Position numbers and translations under genes: made by a program
Shown here: one piece after another, positions 26,059 to 33,281 of the stretch
Layout: each line of letters starts with the position of its first letter
How positions within the stretch are numbered: position 1 is the stretch's first letter
Assembly (NCBI GenBank): GCA_947036815.1
Contig: CAMQRS010000012.1
Span: 1 to 42,682, forward strand
Reading direction: 5' to 3'
Length of the DNA: 42,682 bases
Origin: an uncultured Erysipelotrichaceae bacterium
GTDB lineage: Bacteria; Bacillota_I; Bacilli_A; Erysipelotrichales; Erysipelotrichaceae
The notes under the pieces: model-generated
What the model saw: only the letters and a program-made list of their open reading frames with translations
Database searches by the model: none
Told to the model about the DNA's origin: nothing

Positions 26059-27323
26059 TATGTAACATCAGAAGAGAAGACAAAATCATTATATGTGTCT
26101 TTATTGAATACTATCGTGTACAAAAAGAAATAACGGATGATAGATTCAAAATAGCCAACTTTATTATTGACGATTATGATGACTATATTTGTAGCCCTTC
26201 TTATTATGTAAGAATTAGAAGTAAGTCGTTTATCGCACTTGATGATATGTATCTTGGATTCCTAGATAATTTAAGTATGAAGTATTCATATGATAAAGAA
26301 TTAAGTAACATTATAAATAAGTTAAATATACAACTTTTAGACAACGTCGAATACAATCGTTCTGAAAAAATAGCGAGTACACTAACTAAAGCTATGAAAG
26401 TGTTAAACAGGATAGATAATACTATCATTTATCACGAAATTAGTGAAATGTATTTATTAATTCACGATTATTACATATTAAATGAATACCACCAAGATTT
26501 AATTGATAAGTATATATCCTTGTTAGATGTAGTCCCAGCACAATTAAAACCTATTATTGTAACTATCGCCTATCAATATTATAGTAGAGAAAATATTAAA
26601 ATAGAATACTCTTTAGAAATCATTAAACTGTCTGAACAGTATAATGATAATCGAGTTATTTTTAGATATATTAAAGGAGTGTATTTAATTCGTTGCGATA
26701 AATTTATAAACGCTTACGATGAATGCAAGATGCTACAAATGCTTTGTGAAAGATCGAATAATAACTATTATCTAGCAAAGACTTATAATTTATTGGCTTT
26801 ATTGGGTCTTAAAAAGAATAGTAATGAAAGTATCCCCTACTTAGAGAAGGCTCTTGACTGTTATCCAAAAGGAACAATTAACGAGGATACAAAAGCTTTT
26901 ATGATGAATATCATCATCCTATTATTTGAAGAAGGAAACTACAAAAAATGCATAGAAAATTGTAAGTTAGCAATCTCGATGGATGAAGCAATTATTAACT
27001 ATATTTCTCCATACTTTATTGGTTGTTTTATACTATATGAAGCTTCAGAAAGCGAAATGAATTTCACATTACATCTTATTAATACTCATTTGCCGTTATG
27101 CTCGCCTTACTTCAAATGTATAAACGACCTTTTAACTCAAATTTTATTAGATCCTTCTTATGAAAAATTATTCCCTTTGTTGCATATTCTTATCAAAAAT
27201 CATAAAAACATATTGGAAATCAATAATAATTTTACCGATATTATTAAGTTATCTTTATATTCAATTTTAGAAACTCCAAACAACAGAAAGTTATATAATA
27301 CATTCATTGAAACATTTACATAA
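26055..27323 (+). CDS. Tandem HTH/TPR-like regulator paralogue with divergent HTH
   Basis: A 422-residue, all-helical protein. Its first ~75 residues align with the upstream regulator's HTH (FIEYYRVQKEITDDRF; ICSPSYYVRIRSKSF; YLGFLDNLSMKYSYD) but with a small insertion, and the SRIERG-type recognition helix has become YVRIRSKS. The next ~65 residues also align (YNRSEKIASTLTKAMKV against YGNSKEIEACVLKILEI). The C-terminal two-thirds have clear TPR pairs: AKTYNLLALLGLKKNSNESI, MMNIIILLFEEGNYKKCIENC. It is translationally coupled by a 4-nt overlap, with SD AGGAG 8 nt before the ATG. It may form a heterodimer with, or antagonise, the first regulator. DNA binding by this copy is uncertain. Confidence 0.65.
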   Translation: MICNIRREDKIIICVFIEYYRVQKEITDDRFKIANFIIDDYDDYICSPSYYVRIRSKSFIALDDMYLGFLDNLSMKYSYDKELSNIINKLNIQLLDNVEYNRSEKIASTLTKAMKVLNRIDNTIIYHEISEMYLLIHDYYILNEYHQDLIDKYISLLDVVPAQLKPIIVTIAYQYYSRENIKIEYSLEIIKLSEQYNDNRVIFRYIKGVYLIRCDKFINAYDECKMLQMLCERSNNNYYLAKTYNLLALLGLKKNSNESIPYLEKALDCYPKGTINEDTKAFMMNIIILLFEEGNYKKCIENCKLAISMDEAIINYISPYFIGCFILYEASESEMNFTLHLINTHLPLCSPYFKCINDLLTQILLDPSYEKLFPLLHILIKNHKNILEINNNFTDIIKLSLYSILETPNNRKLYNTFIETFT

Positions 27324-27385
27324 CAAATGTCTAATTCTAATTTAAAAAATCGATAACGATATTCTTTTGATAACATATGAATAAA

Positions 27386-27414
27386 TACAATAAATGTAAT
27401 GTTTAAGGTATTAT
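27386..27414 (+). promoter_or_regulatory. Candidate activator-dependent promoter of the peptide gene
   Basis: TATTAT (27409-27414) would serve as -10. The element 17 bp upstream is TACAAT (27386-27391), a poor -35, as often seen at activator-controlled promoters. An imperfect palindrome TATGT-N8-ACATA (27414-27431) overlaps the predicted start region just before the SD and is a possible operator. Confidence 0.35.
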
Positions 27415-27443
27415 ATGTAAGCGTACACATAGGAGGAAGAGAT

Positions 27444-27572
27444 ATGAAAAAAATAATAGGGATAGTATTAGTATTAACAGTACTAATCGGTACAGGAGTA
27501 GGGGTCAGCGCAAGCGATTCACAACCAACACCGCAATTTTGTTCATCGCCAGGTTGTTGGGTAATTGCATAA
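27444..27572 (+). CDS. Small secreted peptide, candidate quorum-sensing pheromone precursor
   Basis: A 42-codon ORF with a perfect AGGAGG SD 7 nt before its ATG. The translation has a classic signal sequence (MKKIIGIVLVLTVLIGTG, then VGVSA) and a predicted cleavage after VSA, leaving SDSQPTPQFCSSPGCWVIA. Two Cys five apart and a hydrophobic C-terminus (CWVIA) stand out. It lies 120 nt downstream of two HTH/TPR regulators on the same strand and ends in a strong terminator, the layout of PapR, NprX or Phr signalling peptides. The active form might be a C-terminal fragment, linear or disulfide/thiolactone-constrained. It could instead be a small bacteriocin-like peptide, but no immunity or exporter gene is present. 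Confidence 0.75.
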   Translation: MKKIIGIVLVLTVLIGTGVGVSASDSQPTPQFCSSPGCWVIA

Positions 27573-27730
27573 TATTTAGTAGTTTCTAAGGCTAAAGTAA
27601 CACAGCAAGACAATGAGTGTCAATTGCGGGTTGCTTACCAGTTTTCTGTTGGTAGTTGATATATCGTCACAAATGTAGTCAATTAAAACGGAAACGGGGG
27701 GAAGCCAACCATCAAGCATATTTACCAAAG

Positions 27731-27764
27731 AAAAAGATACACATTGCTTGTGTATCTTTTTTTT
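27731..27764 (+). terminator. Strong terminator of the peptide cassette, shared with rpiA
   Basis: AAGATACACA (27734-27743) pairs with TGTGTATCTT (27749-27758), followed by a T-run on the plus strand. A run of A before the stem gives a U-tract on the minus strand, so it can also end the convergent rpiA operon that stops at 27782. Confidence 0.93.
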
Positions 27765-27781
27765 ATTCATCGCTAGTCGTC

Positions 27782-28447
27782 TTATTTCTCAATCAAATCT
27801 ACTCTGTCTTCTTTAACTATCAGTACTTTTGTTACTTGGTTAATAAATAAACTGACTTCTAGAATCCCTACAATATGAATTAAATCTTCATATAATTGTT
27901 TAACATCTAATACTTTTTCACGATTAAACATCGCATCAACAATTAATAATCCTTGATCAGAAAGGATACCACCATCTTTATTGGCACTTTGTCTAATTTG
28001 CACACTACCACCTAGTGCAACCACTTGTTGAACTACGCTTGCATATGCATCTTTTACTACTTCTAATACAACAGGATGAGTAAACGCTAATTCTTTCGCA
28101 TATTTAACTTCATCAGCTAAGATAATATAATTCTTAGCCATATTCCCAATGATTTTTTCTCTTGTGTGAATTCCTCCACCACTTTTTAATGCATGAAAGT
28201 GACTATCTACTTCATCACATCCATCGAATGCGACATCCACACTAGATACACTGTGAGTAGCCAATACACACAAGCCTTTTTCTATACATAATTGTTCTGT
28301 TTGAAATGAAGGTGTTACTATTTTCACATTTAGATTAGCTTCTTTAAGAAAATCTACTAAATGAGCAATTGTACTTCCTCCACCTAATCCTACGATCATT
28401 CCATCTTGTATGAAGCGTAATGCTTCTTTTGCACATCTTTTTTTCAT
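27782..28447 (-). CDS. rpiA: Ribose-5-phosphate isomerase A
   Basis: Interconverts ribose-5-phosphate and ribulose-5-phosphate in the pentose phosphate pathway. The 221 residues carry GLGGGSTIAHLVDFL (phosphate-binding loop), DVAFDGCDEVD, LKSGGGIHTREKII with catalytic Glu/Lys neighbourhood, and a C-terminal GILEVSLFI. The expected DGADE motif reads DGCDE. Length is normal. It lies 1 nt after phnA and is the last gene of the sensor operon, so pentose metabolism may be connected to the sugar-binding sensor encoded upstream. Confidence 0.94.
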   Translation of the reverse strand: MKKRCAKEALRFIQDGMIVGLGGGSTIAHLVDFLKEANLNVKIVTPSFQTEQLCIEKGLCVLATHSVSSVDVAFDGCDEVDSHFHALKSGGGIHTREKIIGNMAKNYIILADEVKYAKELAFTHPVVLEVVKDAYASVVQQVVALGGSVQIRQSANKDGGILSDQGLLIVDAMFNREKVLDVKQLYEDLIHIVGILEVSLFINQVTKVLIVKEDRVDLIEK

Positions 28448-28448
28448 T

Positions 28449-28790
28449 TTATAACCTCTTTACGAATTCTGATTTTAATTTCATTGCACCGAATCCATCG
28501 ATCTTGCAATCAATATTATGACCATCACTTGAATCAGGTACTAATCTTATATTTTTTACTTTTGTTCCTGATTTTATTGAAGAAGAACTTCCTTTTACTT
28601 TTAAATCTTTAATGACACTTACGTTATCACCCTCTTGTAAGACATTTCCATTTGCATCCTTAATTTCAACAATCGTTTCTTGCATCGATTCTGCTGTCCA
28701 TTCATGAGCACATTCTGGGCAAACAAATAGTATTCCATCCTCATATGTATACTCTGATCCACATTGCGGACATTTTGGTAATTGGTTCAT
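28449..28790 (-). CDS. PhnA/YjdM-family zinc-ribbon protein
   Basis: A 113-residue protein with an N-terminal zinc ribbon [21 protein letters not shown] and the C-terminal PhnA domain ([20 protein letters not shown], then [20 protein letters not shown]). The name derives from the E. coli phn locus, but the protein is not needed for phosphonate use and its role is unknown. All four Cys zinc ligands are present. It sits between the solute-binding protein gene (16-nt gap) and rpiA (1-nt gap), so it is part of the same transcript. Confidence 0.92.
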   Translation of the reverse strand: MNQLPKCPQCGSEYTYEDGILFVCPECAHEWTAESMQETIVEIKDANGNVLQEGDNVSVIKDLKVKGSSSSIKSGTKVKNIRLVPDSSDGHNIDCKIDGFGAMKLKSEFVKRL

Positions 28791-28806
28791 TGGTCCCTCT
28801 TTCTAT

Positions 28807-30105
28807 TTAATAATCAATATAATTAACCACTTTTTGCTGTAACAAAGCTAAATCTAATATCATTGTATCACTACTATTCATTATACGATACAATTCTGTA
28901 TCCATAAATGAAATAATTTCTTCATAATTTTTTGTCTTATATTGATTAGCTCCATTCAACATTACATCATGAATAATATTTACATCAAATGCAGCTTCAT
29001 TATTTTTTAAATCTTGTTTTATCGGAAGAGATTCAGTAACTGATATTTTAGGTGAAACACCTTGTGAGTTTGTATAAATCAGTGTTTGAATCTCATCATC
29101 ATTACAAAGCATAGTTAGTAAATCAAACGCTTCTACCTTATTCGAAGATTCTGCACTAACGCCCATTAACAAGGTATCGACTAGATATCCCTCCTTTGAT
29201 CCATTTTGAGATGGCAAAGGAACTACATTCCATTCAAAATCCGAGTATTTTTTCATACTATATGGATATGGGTTATACGTACTATAGTCCGAATATTTCA
29301 TCGGTTGGAAAGCTACTTTTCCTTTATCAAAATCTAAAAAATCAACTGCATTTTTTTTATTTAAATCTGCTATTTTTTTAGCAAAATATATCGATTCTTC
29401 AAACTCAATCGTATCTATATTTATTTCACCCGTAATTTCATCAAAGATAGAAGCTCCCTTTGTATATGCTGCTTCCTGCCACGTATAATTATAACTTCCG
29501 AATTGATCAATCATTCCATCTCCATTTGTATCTATAGTAAGTGATTCACTTAAGTTATAAAAATCATTCCATGACCAGGTTTCATCTGGTATTTCTAATC
29601 CATGCTGTTCTAACAAAGTAGTATTAACGACCATAAATGTAGGAACACTTTCAAATGGTAATGCATATTGAATTTCATCATAAATCCCTGCTTGATATGA
29701 TGTTTTATAGAAAGAATCATCTAAATCAATATGATTACTAGATATAAAGTAATCTAAATTAGCCAACAATCCAATCTCTGAGTACGTTGGGAAATCTTCT
29801 TTCATAACCATAAATACATCCGGCATATTTCCTTCTAATGCTAATTCAGCAATATACTCTGGGTATCCATCTTTTTGAAAGCCTGAATAATATTCTACTC
29901 GTACATCATCGTACTCTTCCTCAAATTTTTCAATTGCAGCATCATACACTGCATACGGGTTATCGTTTGGTACATCCCAGTAACTTTCGACAAAGATTCC
30001 TAAAGTTAACACTACCTTTTCATTCAAGTAATAAGAAGATGTAACTGCGATTATTAATAATGTAATTAGCCCAATTACTATAAACTTTAATTTACTCATC
30101 TTCAT
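28807..30105 (-). CDS. Membrane-anchored family 1 extracellular solute-binding protein
   Basis: A protein of 432 residues with one N-terminal hydrophobic segment (about 7-27) and no lipobox Cys, so it is anchored as an uncleaved helix or secreted. The body is an SBP_bac_1 sugar-binding fold: AIEKFEEEYDDVRVEY, MPDVFMVMKEDFP, ALPFESVPTFMVVNTTLLEQ, DETWSWNDFYNLSE, and DTNGDGMIDQFGSYNY, a calcium-loop-like insert. No ABC permease or ATPase gene accompanies it. It overlaps the response regulator gene by 14 nt. The likely job is ligand capture for signalling, not uptake, though it could serve a transporter encoded elsewhere. Start may be this ATG or one two codons on. Confidence 0.85.
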   Translation of the reverse strand: MKMSKLKFIVIGLITLLIIAVTSSYYLNEKVVLTLGIFVESYWDVPNDNPYAVYDAAIEKFEEEYDDVRVEYYSGFQKDGYPEYIAELALEGNMPDVFMVMKEDFPTYSEIGLLANLDYFISSNHIDLDDSFYKTSYQAGIYDEIQYALPFESVPTFMVVNTTLLEQHGLEIPDETWSWNDFYNLSESLTIDTNGDGMIDQFGSYNYTWQEAAYTKGASIFDEITGEINIDTIEFEESIYFAKKIADLNKKNAVDFLDFDKGKVAFQPMKYSDYSTYNPYPYSMKKYSDFEWNVVPLPSQNGSKEGYLVDTLLMGVSAESSNKVEAFDLLTMLCNDDEIQTLIYTNSQGVSPKISVTESLPIKQDLKNNEAAFDVNIIHDVMLNGANQYKTKNYEEIISFMDTELYRIMNSSDTMILDLALLQQKVVNYIDY

Positions 30106-30802
30106 TTTCTAGTTGTTCCTTACATTTTTTATGTATTTCTTCACCAGTTTGTATATACCAGATAGCTACTTGTGTACGGTCTCTAAATTGTAACTTTCCT
30201 AAAATAACACTTAGATAGTTTCTTACAGTTCCTTCAGAGAAATACAGTTCATTAGAAACTTCTTTATTTGAATACCCCTGAGATACCTTTTCAATTACAC
30301 TCCACTCTGTTTCACTTAAATCACTAATATCCGCTACTGTTTCCAACAGGGTATTACTCGTTTGTTTTTCTAGCTTTGCCATATTAGAAAAAAGTTTAAA
30401 TGCTTTAGTGGCAGCTCTAGGTGCAATAATAGAACCACCTTCCATCACCGTGTCAATTGCATGGTTTAATTCACTCGCACTAGCTCCTTTTAATAAATAT
30501 CCACTAGCTCCATATTTAATAGAATTGTATATAAATTCCTCATCATCAAATGTGGTTAATACAATTATATTTATATAATCATAGACCTCCTTAACTAAAC
30601 GAGTACAAGTTACTCCATCCATTTCTGGCATTCTTATATCCATAAATATAACATCCGGGACTTGTATTTTAATACTTTCTAATACTTCTTTTCCATTACT
30701 GACACAATCGATAACTTCATAGTTATCACTAGCATTTGATAAAATGATTTTCATACTTTCTCTTATTAGTTCTTGATCATCCGCAATTATTATTTTAATC
30801 AT
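30092..30802 (-). CDS. NarL/LuxR-family response regulator
   Basis: A 236-residue regulator: receiver with acidic pair IIIADDQELIRES, phosphoacceptor Asp in VIFMDIRMPEMDG, Thr switch IIVLTTFDDEEF and Lys in GYLLKGAS; then a LuxR-type HTH, LSETEWSVIEKVSQGYSNKEV, followed by NELYFSEGTVRNYLSVILGK. It overlaps the upstream kinase gene by 8 nt and the downstream solute-binding-protein gene by 14 nt. Its target is likely a sugar-use locus; none is visible apart from its own operon. Confidence 0.94.
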   Translation of the reverse strand: MIKIIIADDQELIRESMKIILSNASDNYEVIDCVSNGKEVLESIKIQVPDVIFMDIRMPEMDGVTCTRLVKEVYDYINIIVLTTFDDEEFIYNSIKYGASGYLLKGASASELNHAIDTVMEGGSIIAPRAATKAFKLFSNMAKLEKQTSNTLLETVADISDLSETEWSVIEKVSQGYSNKEVSNELYFSEGTVRNYLSVILGKLQFRDRTQVAIWYIQTGEEIHKKCKEQLENEDE

Positions 30803-32108
30803 ATTGTGAATCCTTTCTCAATTTGAATTCTGCAATGATTACAAAACCCTGATGTCCATACACTCTTAATGTACCATTTAATTTTCCAATTCTCTCTCTC
30901 ATGTGATATAAACCAAAACCATCTTTGATATCGCTACAGCCCATTCCATCATCTTCAATAAGAATAATCAAATTCTCTTTATCTAGCGTAAGAGAGATAA
31001 TTATATTTTCTGCTTTTCCATGCCTTATTGCATTCGTTAGCCCTTCTTGAACAACTCGATACACTACTTCTTCTTCCTCAAGACTAAACTTCAAATCTTC
31101 TAAATGAAAAACAAAGTTAATAGAAGCACTAGATACCAACTCAAAGTCGATTATCATTTTTTTTAATGCTGCTTTTAAATTGTGATTTTCTAGCGCATCT
31201 GGCCTTAATTTATTAACAGACCTTCTTACATCAGTCAACCCTTGACGTGCTGTTTCTGATAACACTTGCAATTGCTTTTTCGTAGCTATTTGATCTACGT
31301 CATTAATCATAATGGCAGCATCTATTCCAACCGATAACCCAGTTAGTGTATGCCCTAAGGTATCATGTATTTCTCTTGCTAATCTATTTCTTTCTCTCGT
31401 TTCTCCCATTTTTTCACTAATATCTGCAAAATCTTTTAACTTTGAATTCAATGCATTTAAACGGAAATTCAGTTGTTTAACTCTTCTTCCTTCATTTACC
31501 TCTACTTGAATTAGTGAAATCATGTAAACAATAAACAATATGATATTAAAGGTATGCAATGCCGTATTAATTCCATGCATTACAACTTGAAAGTTACTAT
31601 TATAAACACTCATATAAGTAGTAAAACTTATTTTTTCAAAAATATGTAGAAATCCTGGACTACTTAGTAAATATAAAAATACTAATAATGCTAAGATTCT
31701 ATTTCTAATCTTTACTTCTTTAAACGAATTTAATGCATCTGCAACTAATAGTAATGTAATTGCATTTGTTGAAAACCCTAAAATATACATTAATAGAATT
31801 GCTAAACATACTTCTAGACTAAAAAATAACAATTGTAAACTTTCATCTAAATTTGATTCATATCTAAATTTCATAATTAGAAAAATAACAACCATAATCG
31901 TAATACAATAAAACAAAATAGAGTATGGTGGTGTAAATGGTAATGTTTGTATTATTTCTAAAAATTCTTGAGCTTGCTTCATATTAATTATCTGGTATAA
32001 AGAAAGCATGATAACTCCAGAAATAAATAGGATAATAAAGGCATTCAGCAAACCTAATATCAAAAACAAATTTCCATTTCTTTGCTTGTACGGGATATTT
32101 TCAACCAT
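30795..32108 (-). CDS. NarL-type (HisKA_3) sensor histidine kinase
   Basis: About 437 residues with roughly six transmembrane helices in the first 210, then a short coiled coil and HisKA_3 with RERNRLAREIHDTLGHTLTG (phosphoacceptor His about 248) and HATPase boxes VVQEGLTNAIRHGKAENI and ILIEDDGMGCSDI...GFGLYHMRERI. There is no sizeable extracellular loop, so ligand sensing is probably delegated to the anchored binding protein encoded just before it. A longer ORF starts at 32138, but AAGGGTGG directly precedes MVENIPYK, 1 nt after the upstream stop, so 32108 is preferred. Confidence 0.92.
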   Translation of the reverse strand: MVENIPYKQRNGNLFLILGLLNAFIILFISGVIMLSLYQIINMKQAQEFLEIIQTLPFTPPYSILFYCITIMVVIFLIMKFRYESNLDESLQLLFFSLEVCLAILLMYILGFSTNAITLLLVADALNSFKEVKIRNRILALLVFLYLLSSPGFLHIFEKISFTTYMSVYNSNFQVVMHGINTALHTFNIILFIVYMISLIQVEVNEGRRVKQLNFRLNALNSKLKDFADISEKMGETRERNRLAREIHDTLGHTLTGLSVGIDAAIMINDVDQIATKKQLQVLSETARQGLTDVRRSVNKLRPDALENHNLKAALKKMIIDFELVSSASINFVFHLEDLKFSLEEEEVVYRVVQEGLTNAIRHGKAENIIISLTLDKENLIILIEDDGMGCSDIKDGFGLYHMRERIGKLNGTLRVYGHQGFVIIAEFKLRKDSQYD

Positions 32109-32109
32109 A

Positions 32110-33084
32110 TTATTGCCACCCTTCAACATCAAAGTCATTCACATTTTCAGGTGTAATTAATGTTACACTGACACTAATGTGAGTTTCATTTAAATTAATA
32201 TTATCTAGTGCTTTATATGCTAATTCTACAGACTCTAAAGCAAGCAAACTTGTATATTGTGCAACACTTCCATCCATCAATCCATTCTGCATTAGTTGCT
32301 TAGCCTCTGGAGATCCATCTACTGCATATACTTTAACGTCTTTTATATTCGCTTTATCTAATGCCGCTAAAGCTCCAATTGCAACCTCATCATTAAGCGC
32401 CATAATAACATCAAAATCAGTACCTGTTGCTATATAATCCTCTACTAGTAACATTGTTTTCTCTAATTTTCCTTCTGTTTCAAGAGTATCTACAACCTGA
32501 TAGTTTTCATCCTTATTGATTGTATTTAAAAAACCTGAAACACGATCAATAGCTGATTGCGCACTTGCATGTTCTAACACTAATATATTTGAACTATCCA
32601 TTGTCTCCATAATTTCTTCACCAATTAATGTCCCAGCTTGGTAATTATCAGAAACTACACTATACTTAACTAAATCACTAGTAATGGAAGAATCTATTAC
32701 TATAATTACAATATCTTTTTCTATACATTCCTCTATAATTGAATTCAATCCAGTTAAATTGACCGGGCTTAAAAATATTACTTTACACCCTTGATTCATT
32801 AAATAACGCATTTGACTAATTTGTTTATCCAAAGAAGATGATGCATCTAAACTAATTAATTCATCTTCTTTTGCTTCAATTTGTTGAACTATCTCTTCAT
32901 TTAAGTTATAAAAATAATCATTGTTTAAATTCATATAAGTAGCTCCAAAAATTTCGGGAACTTTATTTTTTTGTGAATAGTTCAAACTTGAATAGTTTTG
33001 AAATATAGTTAAGGAAAATGCAATGGTAAGTAAACTTATGATTGTTAATAGTATTCCTTTTATTGTTATTTTTAAATCGAGCAT
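32110..33084 (-). CDS. Membrane-anchored periplasmic-binding-protein-like sugar sensor (type 1)
   Basis: A protein of 324 residues with an N-terminal hydrophobic anchor (about 7-27) without a lipobox Cys, followed by a ribose/galactose-type Peripla_BP_4 domain: GATYMNLNNDYFYNLNEEIV, MRYLMNQGCKVIFLSPVNLT, IIVIDSSI, VVSDNYQAGTLIGEEI, MALNDEVAIGALAALDKANI and VKVYAVDGSPEAKQLMQNG. It begins the operon with the histidine kinase, response regulator and a second binding protein. In Clostridia, XylFII-LytST works similarly: a dedicated binding protein presents sugar to a kinase. Ligand probably a pentose or related sugar, inferred only from the fold and the rpiA neighbour. Confidence 0.88.
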   Translation of the reverse strand: MLDLKITIKGILLTIISLLTIAFSLTIFQNYSSLNYSQKNKVPEIFGATYMNLNNDYFYNLNEEIVQQIEAKEDELISLDASSSLDKQISQMRYLMNQGCKVIFLSPVNLTGLNSIIEECIEKDIVIIVIDSSITSDLVKYSVVSDNYQAGTLIGEEIMETMDSSNILVLEHASAQSAIDRVSGFLNTINKDENYQVVDTLETEGKLEKTMLLVEDYIATGTDFDVIMALNDEVAIGALAALDKANIKDVKVYAVDGSPEAKQLMQNGLMDGSVAQYTSLLALESVELAYKALDNINLNETHISVSVTLITPENVNDFDVEGWQ

Positions 33085-33111
33085 AGTATTCCCCTTTAAT
33101 GTTCTTATTTT

Positions 33112-33164
33112 ACCAAAAAAAAAAGCAAAATAAAAGCAAGCATTTCAACTTGCTATTATTTTGC
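33112..33164 (-). terminator. Rho-independent terminator of the PEPCK-like gene
   Basis: On the minus strand GCAAAATAATAGCAAG pairs with CTTGCTTTTATTTTGC (33125-33140 with 33149-33164), followed by ten U residues. It lies between the PEPCK-like stop (33282) and the sensor operon. Confidence 0.93.
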
Positions 33165-33281
33165 ATAAATAAGTCTCATCATTTATTTATTATAAGAGCA
33201 ACAATACCCTTTATTATAGGTATATTATAATAAATTAATTATATTTAAAATATATACATTTGTCATAACATACCTTTATTT

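Noticed and set aside
27200-27613. Minus-strand ORF of 137 codons across the peptide gene
   Set aside because: It is antisense to the regulator end and the peptide gene, lacks an SD and has low-complexity Thr/Pro/Ile stretches. The plus-strand peptide ORF has a perfect SD and signal sequence.
27629-27694. A 21-codon plus-strand ORF (MSVNCGLLTSFLLVV...) as a second signalling peptide
   Set aside because: No ribosome binding site precedes its ATG and it has no basic N-terminus. The surrounding bases are better explained as RNA secondary structure.
28449-28790. Phosphonate-utilisation role for the phnA homologue
   Set aside because: The name is historical. No phn transport or C-P lyase genes occur in the window and the protein family is not required for phosphonate use.
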